Source: Nereocystis luetkeana (Eukaryota > Sar > Phaeophyceae > Laminariales > Laminariaceae). Taken from it: DNA of 64,000 nucleotides. The notes below the pieces were generated by a model. That model saw only the letters and a program-made list of their open reading frames with translations, was not told the DNA's origin and ran no database searches. Of this stretch, positions 47,701 to 62,700 are shown piece after piece. The DNA lies in the NCBI GenBank assembly GCA_031213475.1, contig JARUPZ010000010.1, forward strand, positions 5,001 to 69,000. The letters run 5' to 3'. Both the position numbers and the translations under genes were made by a program. Position 1 is the first letter of the stretch. Each line of letters opens with the position of its first letter.

Positions 47701-50700
47701 GTTAATTGTTTTCCCTCATGAGGGCGCGAGGTCAGATCGTGCCTTCAGCTGACAGACTCAAATATGGAAGATGTCGTGTTATCAAAGCACCCGTTGAATA
47801 TCCAGGCCCTAGTTGATATACAGTGGGCGACATGTGCCAACAATTTTAGAATTACGAACTTCAGGCTGTCATCTTTGGAATGTATTTTGTTTGCCACTCA
47901 GCATTTGTACTCAGCGAAGACCACCACTCTAAATTATTCACAATCGCCTTTGAGAGCCTACGCGCAACGATGAAATCACAGCAAGCCGTAAGCCTCAGCC
48001 AAAATGGGAGATATTTCACTGCGTAGGGCGTGATGTACTCCATATAGACATGTGCCTCTTATCTGTGAATCTCGGCCGTCGGGAAAGGAATCTAAACAGC
48101 CACAAATATGGAAACGTAGCCGTGTGCGGGTGGCATGGGGTATCGAGGACGAACGCCAACGGAACCGACCTGAGTTTGCGCTGTAAATGCAGCACCGGCC
48201 CTCCGGTATATATATGTTTGTATATCTGGGGCTGGTGCCGGCCTTTGCCACAAATGGGAACAAAGGCCGTCCCTACCGCAAACGGTACAATGTGAAACCA
48301 TTCCAAATTGTCCATTCTTCCACAAATCGACCGTTGAGGTCCGGATTACACTTAACTCCGGCACCACGAGAAAACTAGCTTCGGGCACGGTGGGCCTTTT
48401 AGCAGTCTGATATCATGGCTCGTGATAGCATTCTTTGCCTGCAGATACGTCGGCGCGCTGTTTCATGTGCATCGACCGAACGTTGCATGTCTGGGAGCGT
48501 TACCGGCACATATATTGTGGCGGCACCAAACTGTAATAATAGGGTATTGTATCTCGTGTGTACAATTTATTAAATGTGCAACGCCCATACAGAAATGAAG
48601 ATATTTTTGGGTTATCTGCGGAATACCAGAAAAAGCAAGTTTTTTCAAAGAAAGGCACATTACTCTGGAAAGCCAGGAATGCGCGTCGACCGTGAAGTTT
48701 CCCGCCGAACTTCCATTATAAAATCCTAATGACGCAACGAATGCCCCGATTGAAATGATGAGACACTATTAATAGTGACTGCGTTTGGTGGTGTAACCTC
48801 TATCTACGCACTTGCTCCAACGTTCACATACTTCCAGGTGCCATTTCTGGATATATGTCCGAGGGTAACCTCAAAGGGAGGGCACATTTTAAGCATAACT
48901 CAGCTCATTACGACGGAGGTGAGGAACTGGCCAAACTCGTTGTGGACGGAACTATTTGTAGAGCATGTTTATGGCCGCAAGCGGAAAGAAAAACATTTTA
49001 CGTTGGGTGGACGGACGTACGCTGGGCTGCGGGTCTGACTTCTCCTTTCCCTGCGGTGCTTCTCTCACGAACATCTTTGGTGTCGAGATATGCACCTATT
49101 GGCATATCGCAGGCTGAATGACCATGCGATCATCCCCCCGTATTGCTGTTATCTCGATTTCATACACGCAGACGGTCACGCGTCTCTCGCAAGACGGCGA
49201 AATTAACAGATTTAGTTGCGTCACCACTGCTCAGAGACGTCTACATGTGAGGGCTTGACAGCATCCACTGTGAAGCAACACGTTGTCGCAAATGCCCGTA
49301 CATTAGTCCATCAAACGTGCACTCAAACAGCGAACAAAGTTCCAATCGTGGCTACAAGAAGGTGTACAATAAACGTTGTGGGAATACAGATGTTGCTGAC
49401 ATTGTTTATTTCACCGTGGTTGGACTCACACGTATCCATCTCCGGGGCTCCGTCGAAGAAAAAAAAAACACCCAAGGAGATAGTCTACCTCATTGCCTCG
49501 TGTTTCGCAATAGAACTGTTGTGCACTCAGTGCACGCATCCTTCGTAGCGGCTAGGTCCTGCTTGTAAGCCTCACCCACCGTGTATCCGGTGTTTTGCGG
49601 CATTTACAGCACCGCTGCGGAGTCACTACATTACTGTGGTATCTATGTGCCACCTAGTGTTGAGATTCTGATGTCAGCTATGATGGTTAGACTACACTGA
49701 GTGTATAGTAGCGCGTACGCACGAGCGTTTTGAAAGGAAAACCGATAACTAGTAAAACCAAACGCCGTGTACTCAGGCTAGAACTAGTTTTTGCGCACAC
49801 AGGCTAGAACCAATCCTTCGAAAACTATGTGGTTCAAACTCAATACGTGCCGAGCATGCATTCCGCAGACAGGTATTGAAAACGGCTCAGGCGATGTCCG
49901 CGACGTATTGCGTGCATGGGAAACACGATCAATACTAACACCTTACTTTCCCTACCGTCAGGTGCAATTTACATGCGCTCCAATTCATCTGTCGCCCTCG
50001 CCGGACACGCTATTTTTGAAACCAACCGTGCAGGGTCGTCTGGAGGTGAGAAATGCGGTGATCCAATAGTATTGGCGAAGCTGTCCGACGAGTGCGCTAC
50101 TAGTACCCGTACGCTGTACGGAATGTGTGCTCGAATTTGGACTGCTTGCTGCTTCAACATTGAATATTCATTCAGAGTTCGAACCGTCACGTCACATATC
50201 GTGGGTGCAATCTAAGCCCTCGGTCCCTCCTGTTTTACCCATCAACAGGTGCGATGTTGGCGTATGGAAACGCTTCCGTTGGTGTTAGCGGGAACACCAC
50301 TTTTGCCAACAACTCATGTGTAGAAAGCGGAGGTGAGAAACGGTTGCATGTATATACTCACATCGGCTCCCGTATTCGACTGCCAACACTTTTTCGACAC
50401 AAAAACTATCTGAGTATGTGATAATTCGTCGAACAACCAGTGCATTAACATTTGCCTTAGGGTTAGGGTTAGGGTCAAATACGTAAGCTTACCCAAGTGG
50501 ACTATAGTATATATTCCGGTTATCTCGGGATGCTCAGGTGAAAGACGCCAAGCCAATACTTGTGTTCTTGCGCAAACCCAAGAGTCACGGTTCAGGCATT
50601 CACAGCCGAAATCTATACACAAACGTGTCTGTCTTGAAGGTGGTATCAGACGTTAAAGACGTGCTCGCGATCACTGAGTCGAGCGCAGTCGTTCAAACTA

Positions 50701-53700
50701 CGGACACGAGTCGCCGAGGAGATCTCCTTGGGATTTCGCGTGGTGTTTTCCGTGCATAACACATATTGTTCGCGAAATCGTGTGGCAAACCCTTGCTCAT
50801 CGTGACGCATGCTGCTTGCCTCGAAACTGACACAACAGCTAGGATCCGGGCTTCGAAACGGGTGCATGCCTTAGCCAGGTGTTTTCTTTCATGTCCCTTC
50901 GCTACATGTTTGGTTGCGATCTACTGGCAGTTTAGGCATACTCCGAGCCTCTCGTGTATGTCGTATTATACCCCGCGTCTCTCTTGCTTACCCAAATGTA
51001 GAAATATTTAGGGTTAGGGTTAGGGTTAGGGTGTGACTTACTTCAAAAATATTGGAGAGCTCCTCAAGTCAACAGTCCTCCAGGGAACTCTGTAACATCG
51101 TGAACCTTCACCGTAGGATGCGCCTGCTGACACAAGCAGCACATTCATCAAACGCTCTTGTCGGGCATGCTTCAAACCATATTATACAGTTTTTTTCAGT
51201 GACGTCGAACTGATCACCTTTACCCGTTGTGGCGGATCCTAAAGTGACAACATCGGTGACAATTGCAATGCAATTTGTCTTGCCTTGCTCCAAGGTCCCA
51301 CGCGTGAGGGTATTTGTCAATACATGGGAATGGATGTCGCTGAATTGTTGGCATGTTACAATATGCGCGAAAACAATATTCACATATTTTCGGGGACGAG
51401 AGCCTTGGGCTCGCTTCGTTGACCGGCCGGCGTCAGCTACATGTATTGTTCCGCAGTGGTAGAAACAATATATGTCTGAGGCCGAAGGAAACTGGACATA
51501 TGTCTGCAGTATAACAACGTATACAGCGTGAAGGCAACATGCTCAAGGCATTATCCCAGGTGAAAACTGGTGAGATCTACCCTCTTAAGCTCCCATTCCG
51601 TCCGCAAACCCGCAAACTCACAGGCGCCATATCTGCCTCAAGCTCGGAAGTTCATATAAACGGCAGCAACATTTTCGAACGCAATTCCGCGAATATCGGA
51701 GGTGAGGTCCGGGCGGCCAACCCAGTGGTAGTACTGTCGTACTTTGATTGCGGTCTAGTGGTGTCCCACGCCGTCAGTGGAATTTTTCTTTTATTATATC
51801 TATGCCGGTGATATGCATACATATGTGTGTATCAAACTTCATGGGACACCAACCTCGGTTCTGAATTCGAACATTTTCTTCACCTCCATTTTTCAAGGTC
51901 CCAGTGACATTTCGAGTCAATCGTTGCTACGGGATGTGCAATTTGGCTGTAGTCTATGTCCTGTGCGCAACGGACTGTACCTACGCCATGACAAGCGATG
52001 ACTAATCCTGCTGCATATTACATGGGAATATTGTAGTATTTCACAAGCACGTCTCACGACCACATATGTGGGCACTAGCTGCTTAATAACGAATCGCAAA
52101 AGGAACCGCGTGGGCTGCACGTCCGTAAACACGTCAAAATTGAACCTTCCCGCCAATTCAAGGCGTTCGTCGAAACTAGTCAACTAGCCGTTCGGCCCCA
52201 CAGGCCCCTTTGCTGGCACAGTTGGTAACATTTATGTTTCGCTCATTCCACTCATCAACATTCGTGTATGCCCATCAACCGAACATGATAATAGTCTAGA
52301 GCAATGTTTGCCTGCAGTCTATAACTTGTCGGGCAGTGACTATCCATGCACAGACGTAACTCGTACACGACAACAGGCAGTACAGCGACCTGGCATAGAA
52401 AACGTGCGGCTCCCGTTCTCCTTTCGACAGGGGCCATATACGCGGACTACTCCAGGCTTTTCATTGATGGGAGCAGCAGTTTTGCTGACAACTCGGTTAC
52501 CTACGAAGGAGGTGGGAAATGACACATCACGAGCGTATGGTTGGGTTGGCTGAAATAACGCGAAAGTGAATACCTCCACCCGTATGAAAATTGATGCGGT
52601 CTGTAGGTCAATTGTATCAATATGGAAACGCTGAGCAGTAGCGTCCACAAAAAAGGTTTCCGCCCTAAATGAACCCAACACGGTTGCCTATCCGGAAATG
52701 TGTGCTTATTGGTTGTGCATGCTAATTTCGAACGATACTATTTCGTGAGGTTTGGATTGCAAGATTCCATGCAGGCAATTGTGGAAAACCCTTTCTCTTT
52801 TCACGACATCTGCTCGCACAGTGGGAAAGCATGTTAATACAGCCGTTTGCTGTAACCGAATAAAACGCCGCCAGTACCAACGTCCACGGGTGTATCTGGT
52901 ACAAATAGTGCAGACGTTGGTATATGCTGCGTCGCGGGCTAGCGTACCCTCCGTTGGCATTCCCGAATTGTACAGTTATCGTGTGAAATTTCCACTGCTT
53001 CGCCATGCTTTTTCCGAGGGACAGGGTGACGCACACTGACAAACGGTCGATTGAATCCGCTCTCAGGTGCCATCCACATACACTACCACTCGGACCTCGA
53101 CATGGACGGCAATATCTACTTTGGTCACAACTCTGCCATGAACGGAGGTATGAAACAAGAATCACCGAGCACCGTGGCTGGGGATACCGTAATGCATGAC
53201 GATTGCTTCAGACATAGCAGCATCGTTGGTTACTCACCAAGAAACTGTCTACCTGAACTGTTCAACTGGTAGTTTGCTCATGCTATCTTATGCTTTTACT
53301 AGGCCGTTAGTGTTCCAAGTAAGATGGGATACACACTGACGAAACATGTGTGGGGATATGAGTAGGCAAGCGTTGATGGAGGAAAAGTAATACAGTATCG
53401 CAAACGAAAACGACACACTCAGTACTTCGTTTGGAGAAACAGAACAATCAAACCCGAATACGCATTTCAACGTGTATGGCAAGCAGATACCGTGGTTGTC
53501 GTTCCGATAGCCCTATAAGCACGGGGCTTGAGTTCTGGGACGAGGGTGACACATATAACACATTCTACACGAAGTGGAACTGAAACTGACATGGCTCACA
53601 CGACGATTCCCACAATTAATGGGACCGAAGGAACCAAAACATTCGAATTCCGTGAAAGCCATCTTGGATCGGCTTGCTGCAGGGCCACGAGAATGCCGGG

Positions 53701-56700
53701 ATAGTTGGGACTGGCACTCTCGATATTGTCCTATAAACGAACATCCGTATTCGAGACCAGAAAACTTGTAAACTCAGGGTAACGTATTCGTTTAAAGAAG
53801 GCTCTGCACGTCACCGCACCTTATGAACCACGCGTGCGCGTCTGCACACATAGCTACGATTAGAAGGGGCGCCATTTTCCTCTGCCAAATACCTCGATTT
53901 TGAATGGTCCAGCCCCTCCGACCGACAACTACATATTTCTGCAAAGATCGGTGGCACATTTGGTTAGGGCTTTGTTGGATGACATACACGCATTTTACTA
54001 TTAGTTTGACTCACAGCCGGCAGTGTCTTCATCACCGACGTCTTGAATAGAGTCGCCAATCAAGTGTCAAAATAGGTTTCCGGCGGGGGGAGGGGGGGGG
54101 GGGGGGGTACTGGGTATAGGAGAAAGGTGCTCGATATCATGCATGGCCATACACATGTATTGTCATAGACCCTGGCATCCCTACAATGCTGGGACGGAGC
54201 ACTTCGGGTTTTTACCGACCGGGCAGACAATTGCCTAAGGCAAGCGCGAATCGCCGTGACGCGTCCGGCGAGTCGCAAGAAGAATCAGCTGCATCTTACT
54301 CAGAACCGCTTGTGAGGTGGCCTTGCATATGGGGGGGGGGGGGGGGGGTAGTGAGTCATGCGCAAACGACAGGGCCGCGGCCAAACCTCCGGACATCGCG
54401 AGTACGATCTGGTCAGTTTTATAGTGGACGACAAGTGGACGTGCTTTCTCCATGAACGTGAGGTACACTTTTATGTGGAGATTGGCGGTGCGTCTGTAGC
54501 AATAAAAATAATAACGACATGGTATATGAATCAACGAAGCGAGGTAGCCCGGAATGAAATACGCACGGAGCAGCGAAGATTGGTGGGCGTGCCCCACTCT
54601 TCAACCGCAACCCCTGTTTCGATACGAGTAGCAGTCGATACGTCACCGCCCATGGAGTGGCCTATCCCATACGTGCGAGCCACAAACCTACACTTCCCAC
54701 ATCTCTTCGTATTTCCCATGTAGTGGCCCGCGGGTCCCAATCATATGCCCGATTGGGTGGGCATCGGAATTTTTACGATACTTGGCGAATGCAGAAACAA
54801 TATATGTTGTTATAGCTTTCTCTACCGTCTCCGAACGCCGGTCACTAGCAATAATAATAGCGGTAATTTCATATCAATAGGTATTGACCCCACCTGGGCA
54901 GGCCACCGTCGGATACTGCAGATCTCGGGATACTGGACGTGTTGAGTTTATCCATGAGAGCCTATTGTGTTTCTGAATATGTGTGTCTGTGTTCAATCCC
55001 CCTTGAGCATCGTACAGGTATGGAATATCCACATAGAGACACTGTCCTGGTTCCTCCAAGTATCACCAATTGGGGGGCCAACAATTATCATCCCCCCAAA
55101 CAAACGCTTTATACCATTGATAATTGACCGTCCGGTTAATTGTTTTCCCTCATGAGGGCGCGAGGTCAGATCGTGCCTTCAGCTGACAGACTCAAATATG
55201 GAAGATGTCGTGTTATCAAAGCACCCGTTGAATATCCAGGCCCTAGTTGATATACAGTGGGCGACATGTGCCAACAATTTTAGAATTACGAACTTCAGGC
55301 TGTCATCTTTGGAATGTATTTTGTTTGCCACTCAGCATTTGTACTCAGCGAAGACCACCACTCTAAATTATTCACAATCGCCTTTGAGAGCCTACGCGCA
55401 ACGATGAAATCACAGCAAGCCGTAAGCCTCAGCCAAAATGGGAGATATTTCACTGCGTAGGGCGTGATGTACTCCATATAGACATGTGCCTCTTATCTGT
55501 GAATCTCGGCCGTCGGGAAAGGAATCTAAACAGCCACAAATATGGAAACGTAGCCGTGTGCGGGTGGCATGGGGTATCGAGGACGAACGCCAACGGAACC
55601 GACCTGAGTTTGCGCTGTAAATGCAGCACCGGCCCTCCGGTATATATATGTTTGTATATCTGGGGCTGGTGCCGGCCTTTGCCACAAATGGGAACAAAGG
55701 CCGTCCCTACCGCAAACGGTACAATGTGAAACCATTCCAAATTGTCCATTCTTCCACAAATCGACCGTTGAGGTCCGGATTACACTTAACTCCGGCACCA
55801 CGAGAAAACTAGCTTCGGGCACGGTGGGCCTTTTAGCAGTCTGATATCATGGCTCGTGATAGCATTCTTTGCCTGCAGATACGTCGGCGCGCTGTTTCAT
55901 GTGCATCGACCGAACGTTGCATGTCTGGGAGCGTTACCGGCACATATATTGTGGCGGCACCAAACTGTAATAATAGGGTATTGTATCTCGTGTGTACAAT
56001 TTATTAAATGTGCAACGCCCATACAGAAATGAAGATATTTTTGGGTTATCTGCGGAATACCAGAAAAAGCAAGTTTTTTCAAAGAAAGGCACATTACTCT
56101 GGAAAGCCAGGAATGCGCGTCGACCGTGAAGTTTCCCGCCGAACTTCCATTATAAAATCCTAATGACGCAACGAATGCCCCGATTGAAATGATGAGACAC
56201 TATTAATAGTGACTGCGTTTGGTGGTGTAACCTCTATCTACGCACTTGCTCCAACGTTCACATACTTCCAGGTGCCATTTCTGGATATATGTCCGAGGGT
56301 AACATCAAAGGGAGGGCACATTTTAAGCATAACTCAGCTCATTACGACGGAGGTGAGGAACTGGCCAAACTCGTTGTGGACGGAACTATTCGTAGAGCAT
56401 GTTTATGGCCGCAAGCGGAAAGAAAAACATTTTACGTTGGGTGGACGGACGTACGCTGGGCTGCGGGTCTGACTTCTCCTTTCCCTGCGGTGCTTCTCTC
56501 ACGAACATCTTTGGTGTCGAGATATGCACCTATTGGCATATCGCAGGCTGAATGACCACGCGATCATCCCCCCGTATTGCTATTATCTCGATTTCATACA
56601 CGCAGACGGTCACGCGTCTCTCGCAAGACGGCGAAATTAACAGATTTAGTTGCGTCACCACTGCTCTGAGACGTCTACATGTGAGGGCTTGACAGCATCC

Positions 56701-59700
56701 ACTGTGAAGCAACACGTTGTCGCAAATGCCCGTACATTAGTCCATCAAACGTGCACTCAAACAGCGAACAAAGTTCCAATCGTGGCTACAAGAAGGTGTA
56801 CAATAAACGTTGTGGGAATACAGATGTTGCTGACATTGTTTATTTCACCGTGGTTGGACTCAAACGTATCCATCTCCGGGGCTCCGTCGAAGAAAAAAAA
56901 AACACCCAAGGAGATAGTCTACCTCATTGCCTCGTGTTTCGCAATAGAACTGTTGTGCACTCAGTGCACGCATCCTTCGTAGCGGCTAGGTCCTGCTTGT
57001 AAGCCTCACCCACCGTGTATCCGGTGTTTTGCGGCATTTACAGCACCGCTGCGGAGTCACTACATTACTGTGGTATCTATGTGCCACCTAGTGTTGAGAT
57101 TCTGATGTCAGCTATGATGGTTAGACTACACTGAGTGTATAGTAGCGCGTACGCACGAGCGTTTTGAAAGGAAAACCGATAACTAGTAAAACCAAACGCC
57201 GTGTACTCAGGCTAGAACTAGTTTTTGCGCACACAGGCTAGAACCAATCCTTCGAAAACTATGTGGTTCAAACTCAATACGTGCCGAGCATGCATTCCGC
57301 AGACAGGTATTGAAAACGGCTCAGGCGATGTCCGCGACGTATTGCGTGCATGGGAAACACGATCAATACTAACACCTTACTTTCCCTACCGTCAGGTGCA
57401 ATTTACATGCGCTCCAATTCATCTGTCGCCCTCGCCGGACACGCTATTTTTGAAACCAACCGTGCAGGGTCGTCTGGAGGTGAGAAATGCGGTGATCCAA
57501 TAGTATTGGCGAAGCTGTCCGACGAGTGCGCTACTAGTACCCGTACGCTGTACGGAATGTGTGCTCGAATTTGGACTGCTTGCTGCTTCAACATTGAATA
57601 TTCATTCAGAGTTCGAACCGTCACGTCACATATCGTGGGTGCAATCTAAGCCCTCGGTCCCTCCTGTTTTACCCATCAACAGGTGCGATGTTGGCGTATG
57701 GAAACGCTTCCGTTGGTGTTAGCGGGAACATCACTTTTGCCAACAACTCATGTGTAGAAAGCGGAGGTGAGAAACGGTTGCATGTATATACTCACATCGG
57801 CTCCCGTATTCGACTGCCAACACTTTTTCGACACAAAAACTATCTGAGTATGTGATAATTCGTCGAACAACCAGTGCATTAACATTTGCCTTAGGGTTAG
57901 GGTTAGGGTCAAATACGTAAGCTTACCCAAGTGGACTATAGTATATATTCCGGTTATCTCGGGATGCTCAGGTGAAAGACGCCAAGCCAATACTTGTGTT
58001 CTTGCGCAAACCCAAGAGTCACGGTTCAGGCATTCACAGCCGAAATCTATACACAAACGTGTCTGTCTTGAAGGTGGTATCAGACGTTAAAGACGTGCTC
58101 GCGATCACTGAGTCGAGCGCAGTCGTTCAAACTACGGACACGAGTCGCCGAGGAGATCTCCTTGGGATTTCGCGTGGTGTTTTCCGTGCATAACACATAT
58201 TGTTCGCGAAATCGTGTGGCAAACCCTTGCTCATCGTGACGCATGCTGCTTGCCTCGAAACTGACACAACAGCTAGGATCCGGGCTTCGAAACGGGTGCA
58301 TGCCTTAGCCAGGTGTTTTCTTTCATGTCCCTTCGCTACATGTTTGGTTGCGATCTACTGGCAGTTTAGGCATACTCCGAGCCTCTCGTGTATGTCGTAT
58401 TATACCCCGCGTCTCTCTTGCTTACCCAAATGTAGAAATATTTAGGGTTAGGGTTAGGGTTAGGGTGTGACTTACTTCAAAAATATTGGAGAGCTCCTCA
58501 AGTCAACAGTCCTCCAGGGAACTCTGTAACATCGTGAACCTTCACCGTAGGATGCGCCTGCTGACACAAGCAGCACATTCATCAAACGCTCTTGTCGGGC
58601 ATGCTTCAAACCATATTATACAGTTTTTTTCAGTGACGTCGAACTGATCACCTTTACCCGTTGTGGCGGATCCTAAAGTGACAACATCGGTGACAATTGC
58701 AATGCAATTTGTCTTGCCTTGCTCCAAGGTCCCACGCGTGAGGGTATTTGTCAATACATGGGAATGGATGTCGCTGAATTGTTGGCATGTTACAATATGC
58801 GCGAAAACAATATTCACATATTTTCGGGGACGAGAGCCTTGGGCTCGCTTCGTTGACCGGCCGGCGTCAGCTACATGTATTGTTCCGCAGTGGTAGAAAC
58901 AATATATGTCTGAGGCCGAAGGAAACTGGACATATGTCTGCAGTATAACAACGTATACAGCGTGAAGGCAACGTGCTCAAGGCATTATCCCAGGTGCAAA
59001 CTGGTGAGATCTACCCTCTTAAGCTCCCATTCCGTCCGCAAACCCGCAAACTCACAGGCGCCATATCTGCCTCAAGCTCGGAAGTTCATATAAACGGCAG
59101 CAACATTTTCGAACGCAATTCCGCGAATATCGGAGGTGAGGTCCGGGCGGCCAACCCAGTGGTAGTACTGTCGTACTTTGATTGCGGTCTAGTGGTGTCC
59201 CACGCCGTCAGTGGAATTTTTCTTTTATTATATCTATGCCGGTGATATGCATACATATGTGTGTATCAAACTTCATGGGACACCAACCTCGGTTCTGAAT
59301 TCGAACATTTTCTTCACCTCCATTTTTCAAGGTCCCAGTGACATTTCGAGTCAATCGTTGCTACGGGATGTGCAATTTGGCTGTAGTCTATGTCCTGTGC
59401 GCAACGGACTGTACCTACGCCATGACAAGCGATGACTAATCCTGCTGCATATTACATGGGAATATTGTAGTATTTCACAAGCACGTCTCACGACCACATA
59501 TGTGGGCACTAGCTGCTTAATAACGAATCGCAAAAGGAACCGCGTGGGCTGCACGTCCGTAAACACGTCAAAATTGAACCTTCCCGCCAATTCAAGGCGT
59601 TCGTCGAAACTAGTCAACTAGCCGTTCGGCCCCACAGGCCCCTTTGCTGGCACAGTTGGTAACATTTATGTTTCGCTCATTCCACTCATCAACATTCGTG

Positions 59701-62700
59701 TATGCCCATCAACCGAACATGATAATAGTCTAGAGCAATGTTTGCCTGCAGTCTATAACTTGTCGGGCAGTGACTATCCATGCACAGACGTAACTCGTAC
59801 ACGACAACAGGCAGTACAGCGACCTGGCATAGAAAACGTGCGGCTCCCGTTCTCCTTTCGACAGGGGCCATATACGCGGACTACTCCAGGCTTTTCATTG
59901 ATGGGAGCAGCAGTTTTGCTGACAACTCGGTTACCTACGAAGGAGGTGGGAAATGACACATCACGAGCGTATGGTTGGGTTGGCTGAAATAACGCGAAAG
60001 TGAATACCTCCACCCGTATGAAAATTGATGCGGTCTGTAGGTCAATTGTATCAATATGGAAACGCTGAGCAGTAGCGTCCACAAAAAAGGTTTCCGCCCT
60101 AAATGAACCCAACACGGTTGCCTATCCGGAAATGTGTGCTTATTGGTTGTGCATGCTAATTTCGAACGATACTATTTCGTGAGGTTTGGATTGCAAGATT
60201 CCATGCAGGCAATTGTGGAAAACCCTTTCTCTTTTCACGACATCTGCTCGCACAGTGGGAAAGCATGTTAATACAGCCGTTTGCTGTAACCGAATAAAAC
60301 GCCGCCAGTACCAACGTCCACGGGTGTATCTGGTACAAATAGTGCAGACGTTGGTATATGCTGCGTCGCGGGCTAGCGTACCCTCCGTTGGCATTCCCGA
60401 ATTGTACAGTTATCGTGTGAAATTTCCACTGCTTCGCCATGCTTTTTCCGAGGGACAGGGTGACGCACACTGACAAACGGTCGATTGAATCCGCTCTCAG
60501 GTGCCATCCACATACACTACCACTCGGACCTCGACATGGACGGCAATATCTACTTTGGTCACAACTCTGCCATGAACGGAGGTATGAAACAAGAATCACC
60601 GAGCACCGTGGCTGGGGATACCGTAATGCATGACGATTGCTTCAGACATAGCAGCATCGTTGGTTACTCACCAAGAAACTGTCTACCTGAACTGTTCAAC
60701 TGGTAGTTTGCTCATGCTATCTTATGCTTTTACTAGGCCGTTAGTGTTCCAAGTAAGATGGGATACACACTGACGAAACATGTGTGGGGATATGAGTAGG
60801 CAAGCGTTGATGGAGGAAAAGTAATGCAGTATCGCAAACGAAAACGACACACTCAGTACTTCGTTTGGAGAAACAGAACAATCAAACCCGAATACGCATT
60901 TCAACGTGTATGGCAAGCAGATACCGTGGTTGTCGTTCCGATAGCCCTATAAGCACGGGGCTTGAGTTCTGGGACGAGGGTGACACATATAACACATTCT
61001 ACACGAAGTGGAACTGAAACTGACATGGCTCACACGACGATTCCCACAATTAATGGGACCGAAGGAACCAAAACATTCGAATTCCGTGAAAGCCATCTTG
61101 GATCGGCTTGCTGCAGGGCCACGAGAATGCCGGGATAGTTGGGACTGGCACTCTCGATATTGTCCTATAAACGAACATCCGTATTCGAGACCAGAAAACT
61201 TGTAAACTCAGGGTAACGTATTCGTTTAAAGAAGGCTCTGCACGTCACCGCACCTTATGAACCACGCGTGCGCGTCTGCACACATAGCTACGATTAGAAG
61301 GGGCGCCATTTTCCTCTGCCAAATACCTCGATTTTGAATGGTCCAGCCCCTCCGACCGACAACTACATATTTCTGCAAAGATCGGTGGCACATTTGGTTA
61401 GGGCTTTGTTGGATGACATACACGCATTTTACTATTAGTTTGACTCACAGCCGGCAGTGTCTTCATCACCGACGTCTTGAATAGAGTCGCCAATCAAGTG
61501 TCAAAATAGGTTTCCGGCGGGGGGAGGGGGGGGGGGGGGGGTACTGGATATAGGAGAAAGGTGCTCGATATCATGCATGGCCATACACATGTATTGTCAT
61601 AGACCCTGGCATCCCTACAATGCTGGGACGGAGCACTTCGGGTTTTTACCGACCGGGCAGACAATTGCCTAAGGCAAGCGCGAATCGCCGTGACGCGTCC
61701 GGCGAGTCGCAAGAAGAATCAGCTGCATCTTACTCAGAACCGCTTGTGAGGTGGCCTTGCATATGGGGGGGGGGGGGGGGGGTAGTGAGTCATGCGCAAA
61801 CGACAGGGCCGCGGCCAAACCTCCGGACATCGCGAGTACGATCTGGTCAGTTTTATAGTGGACGACAAGTGGACGTGCTTTCTCCATGAACGTGAGGTAC
61901 ACTTTTATGTGGAGATTGGCGGTGCGTCTGTAGCAATAAAAATAATAACGACATGGTATATGAATCAACGAAGCGAGGTAGCCCGGAATGAAATACGCAC
62001 GGAGCAGCGAAGATTGGTGGGCGTGCCCCACTCTTCAACCGCAACCCCTGTTTCGATACGAGTAGCAGTCGATACGTCACCGCCCATGGAGTGGCCTATC
62101 CCATACGTGCGAGCCACAAACCTACACTTCCCACATCTCTTCGTATTTCCCATGTAGTGGCCCGCGGGTCCCAATCATATGCCCGATTGGGTGGGCATCG
62201 GAATTTTTACGATACTTGGCGAATGCAGAAACAATATATGTTGTTATAGCTTTCTCTACCGTCTCCGAACGCCGGTCACTAGCAATAATAATAGCGGTAA
62301 TTTCATATCAATAGGTATTGACCCCACCTGGGCAGGCCACCGTCGGATACTGCAGATCTCGGGATACTGGACGTGTTGAGTTTATCCATGAGAGCCTATT
62401 GTGTTTCTGAATATGTGTGTCTGTGTTCAATCCCCCTTGAGCATCGTACAGGTATGGAATATCCACATAGAGACACTGTCCTGGTTCCTCCAAGTATCAC
62501 CAATTGGGGGGCCAACAATTATCATCCCCCCAAACAAACGCTTTATACCATTGATAATTGACCGTCCGGTTAATTGTTTTCCCTCATGAGGGCGCGAGGT
62601 CAGATCGTGCCTTCAGCTGACAGACTCAAATATGGAAGATGTCGTGTTATCAAAGCACCCGTTGAATATCCAGGCCCTAGTTGATATACAGTGGGCGACA

